The notes beneath the pieces are model-generated. The model did no database searches. It saw nothing but the letters and a program-made list of their open reading frames with translations, and had not been told where the DNA came from. A stretch of DNA of 64,000 bases from Bog-532 sp963833835 (GTDB lineage: Bacteria; Actinomycetota; Actinomycetes; Streptosporangiales; Streptosporangiaceae). Both the position numbers and the translations under genes were made by a program. How positions within the stretch are numbered: position 1 is the first letter of the stretch; each line of letters begins with the position of its first letter. Shown here in pieces: positions 58,847 through 64,000 of the stretch. The stretch spans positions 37,827-101,826 of the forward strand of contig CAWHZI010000002.1 of the NCBI GenBank assembly GCA_963833835.1, given 5' to 3'.

Positions 58847-59041
58847 TCTGTCCCGCTATCAGCCGAAAATGCATAATGACCAAATAACTCCCATGAGCCC
58901 TTCCGTTCTGCCGTTCTGGATGGGATTTCACCGGGGGTGCCCGCTCCCCGCGGGAGGGTGGTGCGGGGAGCGAGCATGGCCCCCTTAGAGGGAGATATTC
59001 AGGTGCAGCAGCCCGCCGACCGAGGGGATACGGGTCGCTAT

Positions 59042-59533
59042 TTACGCAGATAAGCCGCCGAACCAGCCTGGCACATCCAGGCGGAAACTTTCCTGCGGAG
59101 TCATCGTGCGCAGATCGTTTTCGAGCTCCCGCAGGCGCCCGGGGCCGAGGCGGTGCGCCCACTCCGCGTGCAGGTCGTCAAAGATCCGGGCCGACAGCGC
59201 CAGCGCCTCGATCCCGCGGGGGGTGAGGCGGACGAGCTTGCGGCGGCCGTCGGCCGGGTCGGCCCAGCGTTCGACGTAGCCGATCTCGGTCAGCCGGTCG
59301 ATGGTCTTGCCTGCGGCCTGCTTGGACACGCCGAGGCGCCGGCCGACCTCGCTCGAGGTGGTGCCGTCCAGGCCGATGGCCTGCATGGTGAAACCGTGCG
59401 CCGGCCGCATTTCCGGGTGGCCGCGGGTGGCCAGTTCCGCGTGCAGCTGATCGATCAGCGTGCGGAACCCGGCCAGCAGCAGCAGCGGCAGCTCGAACCC
59501 GGGGGTCTCATCGGCCGGGGCTACCTCAGGCAT
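59042..59533 (-). CDS. MarR family transcriptional regulator
   Basis: This repressor of about 163 residues starts at the ATG at 59533. The winged helix is SEVGRRLGVSKQAAGKTIDR followed by LTEIGYVERWADPADGRRKL and VRLTPRGIEAL. Helices at both ends give the dimer interface. It is divergent from the AhpD-like gene across 79 bp that contain two matching dyads. The system therefore looks like a MarR switch that controls itself and the AhpD-like enzyme, perhaps in response to an oxidant or phenolic compound. Confidence 0.92.
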   Translation of the reverse strand: MPEVAPADETPGFELPLLLLAGFRTLIDQLHAELATRGHPEMRPAHGFTMQAIGLDGTTSSEVGRRLGVSKQAAGKTIDRLTEIGYVERWADPADGRRKLVRLTPRGIEALALSARIFDDLHAEWAHRLGPGRLRELENDLRTMTPQESFRLDVPGWFGGLSA

Positions 59534-59543
59534 TGCGCAACTC

Positions 59544-59579
59544 GTCAACCTCGTTTACTATTTGGTCAACCACGTTGAC
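59544..59579. promoter_or_regulatory. Twin MarR operators, 21 bp apart
   Basis: GTCAAC-ctc-GTTTAC (59544-59558, one mismatch) and GTCAAC-cac-GTTGAC (59565-59579, perfect) are two 15-bp dyads whose centres lie 21 bp apart, two turns of the helix. They stand between the marR ATG and the AhpD-like ATG, where a dimer pair could block both promoters. Confidence 0.75.
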
Positions 59580-59612
59580 GATCCTAGCGAAGCTCACCCC
59601 CAGGAGGCACTC

Positions 59613-60158
59613 ATGACCGCCGTTGCGTTCCCCGACCAGACCCTGGAGTCGGCCCCGCCCGAGTCGCGGCGGATGATCAAGACCACCGCCGCGCACCTGG
59701 GTTACCTGCCGGTGGCGCTGGCCCGGATGGCGGTCTCGCCCCAGCTGATGGACGGCTTCCTGAAGACCAGCGGGCTGTTCGAGAGCACCACGCTGGACCC
59801 GCTGGCCCGGGAGACCCTGGTCATGACCATGGCCGTGCGCAACGGCTGTCACATCTGCGTGGCCATGCACACCGCCTCGCTGACCCGGATAGGTGCCGAC
59901 GCCGGGCTGATCGCGGACCTGCGGGCCGGGCGTCCCGTGGCCGACGGCCGGCTGGCCGCGATGCAGGCCTTCACCCTCGAGGTGCTGGAGACCGCGGGCG
60001 CGGTCGACGACGAGCACCTGGCCGCGTTCTTCGGGCACGGGTACACGCCACGCAACGCGCTGGAGGTCGTCCTGGGAATCGGCGCCTACACGATGTCGAC
60101 GCTGGCCAACCGGATGACCCGGTCGCCGGTCGATGACCGGCTGAGCGCGTTCGCCTGA
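59613..60158 (+). CDS. Carboxymuconolactone decarboxylase/AhpD-like protein
   Basis: This 181-residue protein of the AhpD superfamily has the redox/catalytic motif NGCHICVAMH (Cys79, Cys82, His86), as in alkylhydroperoxidase-like enzymes. An upstream ARETLVMTMAVRN helix is typical. It probably reduces organic peroxides or disulfides. AGGAGG stands 5 nt before the ATG. The frame is open further upstream to 59460, but that part overlaps marR and carries the operators. It is convergent with the PHP gene after 6 nt. Confidence 0.9.
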   Translation: MTAVAFPDQTLESAPPESRRMIKTTAAHLGYLPVALARMAVSPQLMDGFLKTSGLFESTTLDPLARETLVMTMAVRNGCHICVAMHTASLTRIGADAGLIADLRAGRPVADGRLAAMQAFTLEVLETAGAVDDEHLAAFFGHGYTPRNALEVVLGIGAYTMSTLANRMTRSPVDDRLSAFA

Positions 60159-60164
60159 TGGCCC

Positions 60165-61163
60165 TCAGGGCCGGGTCAGGGCGAGCAGGTCGTCGGCCTC
60201 GAGCGAGTTGATGATCCGCTCGGGCCCGAGGCCGGCCTCCTCCGCCCGCCGGCAGCCGCTGCCGATCCAGTCCAGCTGACCGGGTGCGTGCGCGTCGGTG
60301 TCGATCGAGAACAGGCAGCCCAGCTCGGCCGCCAGGTAGAGCAGCGGGTCCGGCGGGTCCTGGCGCTCCGGGCGGCAGTTGATCTCGACCGCGGTGCCGT
60401 GGTCGCGGCAGGCGGTGAACACGGCCTGGGCGTCGAACTCCGATTCTGGCCGGGTGCGGCCGACCAGGATCCGCCCGGTGCAGTGGCCGAGCACGTCGAC
60501 CAGCGGGTTGCGCACCGCGGTGATCATGCGCTCGGTCATCGGCTTCTCGTCCATGCGGAGCTTGGAGTGCACGCTGGCCACCACCACGTCCAGCCGGCCC
60601 AGCAGGTCGTCGCGCTGGTCGAGCGACCCGTCGTCGAGGATGTCCACCTCGATGCCGGTCAGGATGCGGAACGGGGCCAGCTGCTCGTTGAGCCGGTAGA
60701 TGACCCGGAGCTGGGTTTCGAGCCGCTCGGCGGTCAGCCCGCGGGCCACCGTGAGCCGGGGTGAGTGGTCGGTCAGCGCGATCCAGGACAGGCCCAGGTC
60801 GCGGGCGGCCTCGGCCATCTCCTCCGGCGGGCTGCCGCCGTCGGACCAGTCCGAGTGGGTGTGGCAGTCGCCGCGCAGTGCCGCCCGCAGCGACGGGTGG
60901 TCCGACGGTTGCGCCGCTGCCAGCAGGTCGGCCAGGTAGGTGGGCTGCTCTCCGCGGGCGGCCTGCCCGATGACTTCGGCCGTGGTCGCCCCGATCCCGG
61001 ACAGCGCCCGCAGCGAGCCCTGCTCGACCCGTTGATCGAGCTCGCCGGCGGGCAGGTCGGCGATGACCTCGGCCGCCCGGCGGAAGGCCCGGACCCGGTA
61101 GGTGGGTGCGCCGGTCCGCTCGAGCTCGAAGGCGATCTGCCGCAATGCTGCCACCGGATCCAC
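60165..61163 (-). CDS. PHP-domain phosphoesterase with helix-hairpin-helix N-terminus (PolX-like tail)
   Basis: This protein of about 332 residues starts at the GTG at 61163. The N-terminal helix-hairpin-helix module (AFELERTGAPTYRVRAFRRA, then LRALSGIGATTAEVIGQAAR) is like that of family X DNA polymerases. The PHP metallo-phosphoesterase domain follows, with GDCHTHSDWSDGG (His101, His103), ALTDHSPRLTVA, GIEVDIL, DVVVASVHSKLRM, DVLGHCTGRIL and FSIDTDAHAPGQL. The set matches a PolX protein lacking the polymerase domain, so a role in DNA end or nucleotide processing is likely. The frame is open upstream, but that part is not PHP-like. Confidence 0.88.
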   Translation of the reverse strand: MDPVAALRQIAFELERTGAPTYRVRAFRRAAEVIADLPAGELDQRVEQGSLRALSGIGATTAEVIGQAARGEQPTYLADLLAAAQPSDHPSLRAALRGDCHTHSDWSDGGSPPEEMAEAARDLGLSWIALTDHSPRLTVARGLTAERLETQLRVIYRLNEQLAPFRILTGIEVDILDDGSLDQRDDLLGRLDVVVASVHSKLRMDEKPMTERMITAVRNPLVDVLGHCTGRILVGRTRPESEFDAQAVFTACRDHGTAVEINCRPERQDPPDPLLYLAAELGCLFSIDTDAHAPGQLDWIGSGCRRAEEAGLGPERIINSLEADDLLALTRP

Positions 61164-61223
61164 GGGTCCTACCGTATGGCGAAATGCACATGCCCCGGCC
61201 GGGGGGTGCGGAAGACTGGGGGC

Positions 61224-61613
61224 ATGGCGAAAGCAGAGGGCACGTTCAGCTTGGACCGGTTCGACGCCGAGGACCCGTACGACGATCACGACGGAGTCAA
61301 GATCGCGCGAGCGCACATCACCAAGACGTTCACCGGCGATCTGGTGGGGACGAGCGAGACCGATCTCATCACCGTGACGGCCGAGAATCCGGCCGCCTAC
61401 GTCGCGATCGAGCGCTTCGACGGCACCGCGCACGGGCGCAAGGGCACCTTCATCCTCGAGCACGAGGCCGGCGCGCGCGACGGGGTGCCCTGGATGACCT
61501 GGAAGATCGTCGAATCGTCGGGCACCGGGGAGCTGACCGGCCTGCGCGGCGAGGGCCAGATCACCATCGGCGACGACGGCGGCCACTCCTACGCCCTGGA
61601 CTACGAGCTCTGA
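61224..61613 (+). CDS. DUF3224 domain-containing protein
   Basis: This 129-residue beta-rich protein begins MAKAEGTFSLDRFD. IARAHITKTFTGDLVGTSET, FDGTAHGRKGTFILEHEAGA and GTGELTGLRGEGQITIGDDG match DUF3224 proteins, small beta-barrels of the allene-oxide-cyclase-like type found widely in actinobacteria. The function is not known. It is divergent from the PHP gene and convergent with the cupin gene. Confidence 0.85.
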   Translation: MAKAEGTFSLDRFDAEDPYDDHDGVKIARAHITKTFTGDLVGTSETDLITVTAENPAAYVAIERFDGTAHGRKGTFILEHEAGARDGVPWMTWKIVESSGTGELTGLRGEGQITIGDDGGHSYALDYEL

Positions 61614-61628
61614 CGCCGACGGGCACGA

Positions 61629-62177
61629 TCAGCCGGTGCCTGGTGTGCTGACGGGCCCGGTCCAGAACTCGATGCCCCAGCGCGCTGAGATTTCCCGGAG
61701 CTGGCTGGGACCGGCCGGCGGTACCGCGGGCGGTGTCCCGGGGCTGGCGACCAGGACTCCGGCCTGCGCGAAATACCCGGTCATAGCGCCCGGCTGGCCC
61801 ACGACCTGGAACCGGGCCGGAGCGGCGGACAGGTTCAAGGTGCCGTGCACCACCCCGGGGCCGACCCAGGCACTGTCCCCCGGGCCGAGCACCGCCGTGG
61901 TCACGACCTCCCCGTCCCGTTCCTCGCACAGGGTCAGCTCGCCCTCCCGGACCAGGAACCACTCGCCGAAAGAATGCCGGTGCGGGGGCGGGCCGCCACC
62001 GGGCTGGGCGAAGACCTCGATCACGTCCAGCAGCCCGCCGGTCAGCGCCCGGTCCAGCTCGATGGTCACGTGGTTACCCCCGGCCACCGCGTAGATCTTG
62101 TGGTCGCCCGCCGCGACCGGCGCCACCGGCGTACCGCTGGTGGCACTGCCTGCACTGGGGGTATCACCATTCGGCAC
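61629..62177 (-). CDS. Cupin domain-containing protein
   Basis: This 182-residue single-cupin protein carries the metal-binding motif PPPHRHSFGEWFLVREGELT (two His and a Glu) and the second motif GDSAWVGPGVVHGTLNLS with its His. Such proteins bind a small molecule or act as dioxygenases or isomerases. An unstructured tail (ASPGTPPAVPPAGP) precedes a final helix. There is no secretion signal. The gene lies 15 nt from the end of the DUF3224 gene. Confidence 0.85.
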   Translation of the reverse strand: MPNGDTPSAGSATSGTPVAPVAAGDHKIYAVAGGNHVTIELDRALTGGLLDVIEVFAQPGGGPPPHRHSFGEWFLVREGELTLCEERDGEVVTTAVLGPGDSAWVGPGVVHGTLNLSAAPARFQVVGQPGAMTGYFAQAGVLVASPGTPPAVPPAGPSQLREISARWGIEFWTGPVSTPGTG

Positions 62178-62444
62178 TGCCCGCTCCTCCTGCCGCAGCT
62201 GACCTTCCGCTTTTCAGGATTGGTCATAGCGGCGATCCTGGCAATCACCGAGCGGCAGCGGACGGCCGGTCATCCACCGCGGCCTTCGGCTCTTAGGGAG
62301 GCATAGGTAACTTTCCCCACCCTCTGGGGTAGGGGCAGTGTGCGGTGCCGTTCGGGAGCAACAACAGGAGGCCGTCGCTTGGCACCGTCGCGGTATCAGA
62401 CTGCTATGTGTTCGCCGGTGGGTGGTTGGTCCGGCGGGCGGGTC

Positions 62445-63311
62445 TTATACGCCGAGCGGGTACCGGATTTTGAGCAGGTGGCCGGCGGCGGTGCGGAGCT
62501 TGCCGTTGTCCCAGAGGGAGGGCTGCGGCTTGCCGTTGACCGTTATGGCGTAGGCCTGCGGGCAGGCGCCGAGCGTGACGACGGCGGACGGGCCGGGGGC
62601 GGCGCGAGGAGTGAAGCGCAGCGTGTACACGATGGCGACCGGGGCGCAGCTCATTCCTCCCGCCACCGACGGGGGCGCTGGGACGCCTGCGTTGATGATT
62701 GATGTCAGCCGGGCGATGTCGGCGGGAGCGGTGAACGTACGCTTCGTCATGCGAGATTGCCAGGGCTGCGCGGAAATCGTCACGGACCGGAATTCGGCCG
62801 GGTTCAGGTGCTCCGCCGCGGTCCGTGCCGGCAGCCATGCTGCCTGCGCGTTGACGGCGATCAGGACAGTGCTGCTGGAAAGCTGGACCAGCGTGACGCC
62901 GAAATCGGCCACGTCGATGCCTGGCTCCGGAGCTGGCAGCACTGTGACTGCGCTCTCGCCGGGTTCCATCGAGCCGCCCTTGATCGGGGTGCGGGCGAGC
63001 ATGGCGGTCCACGCGGATTTTGGCCCGGCCGGCGCTTTGAGGGTTTCGGTGACGCGGACCCAGCCGGGCAGCAGCGGGGCCTGCGGCTGGTTCAGCGGCG
63101 GGGGCAGTTTCTCGAGATGAACTGACCTGGTTCCGTGCGGCGGCCGGAGCTCGCCGACGAGGCGCCAGGCGAGCGAAAGCGCCCGGTCGCGGCTCAGCCC
63201 GGCCTGTGCCGCCGGGACTTTGCCGCGCGGTACCTCATTGCCGGATTGTGCCGCTGCCGTGCAGCCGGTGAGCAGCACTGCTGCCGCCGCCACGGCGAGC
63301 CATGCCCGCAT
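62445..63311 (-). CDS. Secreted lipoprotein, hypothetical
   Basis: This 288-residue protein has a lipoprotein signal, MRAWLAVAAAAVLLTGC, with the lipidated Cys17 after a LLTG lipobox. The mature part is Pro-rich and beta-structured (LPGWVRVTETLKAPAG, VADFGVTLVQLSSSTVLIAV, AIVYTLRFTPRAAPGPS) and resembles actinobacterial envelope lipoproteins of unknown role. GGAGGC stands 5 nt before the ATG. The flanking regions have no genes. It is likely monocistronic. Confidence 0.85.
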   Translation of the reverse strand: MRAWLAVAAAAVLLTGCTAAAQSGNEVPRGKVPAAQAGLSRDRALSLAWRLVGELRPPHGTRSVHLEKLPPPLNQPQAPLLPGWVRVTETLKAPAGPKSAWTAMLARTPIKGGSMEPGESAVTVLPAPEPGIDVADFGVTLVQLSSSTVLIAVNAQAAWLPARTAAEHLNPAEFRSVTISAQPWQSRMTKRTFTAPADIARLTSIINAGVPAPPSVAGGMSCAPVAIVYTLRFTPRAAPGPSAVVTLGACPQAYAITVNGKPQPSLWDNGKLRTAAGHLLKIRYPLGV

Positions 63312-63579
63312 CGGATGCCTCCTCGGCCCGTTCTGCCTGGATTGGACGCCCGGCAGGTCGGCTCAGGTTCCGCGGACTACGAGTCCGGTACGACAGAACG
63401 ATGGTTGCGTTAAGGAGCCGGCCCAGTGGGGGCCGACTCCAAGGACACGGGGCAGATGCTTTTGGATAATCCTCTTCTCCTTACTCTGGAGTGACGGCGA
63501 GCCGGTCAGACCTGGATCGTACGTTCGATTACCAGCCTACGAGCAGGAAACTCTTTTTCCCATTCGGCCTCCCTCCTTC

Positions 63580-63858
63580 TTAGGCAGGGAAAGTTACCTT
63601 TGCCGACGATGGGCTGCGGCGCTGGGTGTAGGCGGACCGCACGTTGTGCTCGGCTGCTGGGTCCAGGCCGGTTTCGTCCAGGCCGAGCAGGATCGCACCG
63701 GCGATGGGCGGGACGTCGACGATGGTGACTTCGGCCCGCGGGGCTTCGGCACCGATGCCGTCTACCACCGCGGCGGTCAGCAGCGGGTCCCGCGCGGTGA
63801 GCAGGCCGCCGCCCAGCACCACCGGGGTCTTCAGCCCGGTGAGCCCGAGCCGCGCCCC
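63580..63858 (-). pseudogene. 3' fragment of an N-acetylglucosamine kinase/BadF-type sugar kinase gene
   Basis: The minus strand reads ARLGLTGLKTPVVLGGGLLT, then VTIVDVPPIAGAILLGLDET and a tail ending at 63580. This is the C-terminal part of BadF/BcrA or NAGK-like ATPases. Upstream (63860-64000) the frame meets a stop and GC-rich repeats, and nothing of the N-terminal ATP-binding domain is seen. Either the gene is truncated, or it is frame-broken and continues outside the window. The fragment probably makes no active enzyme. Confidence 0.55.
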
Positions 63859-64000
63859 CGCCGCCGACCTGGGCCTGACCGCTGACAGCTACCGGGCCGG
63901 CCTGACCGCCGCCGGCTGACGGCCGCGGCCGGCTGACCGCCGCGGCACGTTCCCCCGGACGAACTGTTATTTAGGGGACTACTCCAGGCGGCCAGCTCTT

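Noticed and set aside
62305..63599. 13-bp inverted repeat (AGGTAACTTTCCC) bracketing the lipoprotein gene, as ends of a mobile element
   Set aside because: There is no transposase and no target duplication, and the right copy lies inside the sugar-kinase reading frame. A 13-bp match is expected by chance in a window of this size.
1..64000. tRNA, rRNA, integrase or attachment site
   Set aside because: I looked for cloverleaf-like segments, conserved rRNA words and transposase/integrase motifs and saw none that I could support by eye.

Overview
The window is GC-rich DNA from an actinomycete-type bacterium. The evidence is heavy G/C use at third codon positions, many GTG starts, GTGA/ATGA stop-start overlaps, an F420-type luciferase-like oxidoreductase, an AidB-like flavoprotein, and a DUF1990 and a DUF3224 protein. 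I cannot name the genus. No tRNA, rRNA, CRISPR array or intact transposon was recognised.

Layout. 1-10.5 kb: accessory metabolism. This holds the end of a hydantoinase B-type subunit, a 14-segment efflux pump, an O6-alkylguanine repair protein, nitronate monooxygenase, an orphan DNA methyltransferase, a DUF1479 oxygenase and a ROK regulator with a broken reading frame. 10.5-11.2 kb: a gene-free stretch rich in GGGCAATG-type palindromes. 11.2-13.9 kb: a three-gene cassette on the minus strand. It consists of a Gly/Asp-rich peptide made of five 69-bp repeats, a JmjC/cupin hydroxylase whose GTG start overlaps the peptide stop, and a sucrase/ferredoxin-like iron-sulfur protein. This is the best candidate for an undescribed system: a peptide-modifying, RiPP-like cassette. 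14-18 kb: AidB-like acyl-CoA dehydrogenase, TetR regulator and ABC-F protein.

18.1-38.4 kb is an exopolysaccharide locus. A divergent polyprenyl-phosphate sugar transferase faces a tightly overlapping operon: sugar-nucleotide 6-dehydrogenase, glycosyltransferase, glutamine amidotransferase (asparagine synthase type), two-domain oxidoreductase, heparinase II/III, two Wzz-type proteins with degenerate nucleotide-binding tails, a Wzy/ligase-like membrane protein and a second glycosyltransferase. A beta-helix protein, a sugar epimerase and a Wzx-like flippase follow. The gene set suggests a Wzx/Wzy polymer containing an amidated uronic acid. 38.7-40.5 kb holds two paralogous sigma factors. Their upstream regions share a GTCAAC-N17-CGTC promoter and a six-residue upstream ORF, and an epimerase gene fragment lies between them. 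40.5-49.7 kb continues the glycan theme with sugar C-methyltransferases, a nucleotidyltransferase, an RmlC-like epimerase, a pyruvyltransferase-like protein, a GT2 and a PIG-L deacetylase.

49.7-64 kb: single genes of general metabolism. These include a YdcF-like protein, a sacsin-type GHKL ATPase, DUF1990 proteins, oxidoreductases, a MarR regulator with twin operators next to an AhpD-like gene, a PHP-domain protein, cupins, a lipoprotein and a sugar-kinase fragment at the right edge.

In the first 33 kb several otherwise normal genes carry single-base frame breaks, often in short G/C runs (near 1556, 6648, 13609, 15715 and 31214, with several in the ROK gene). These may be sequencing errors or real mutations. 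Coordinates for those genes give the reconstructed extent.
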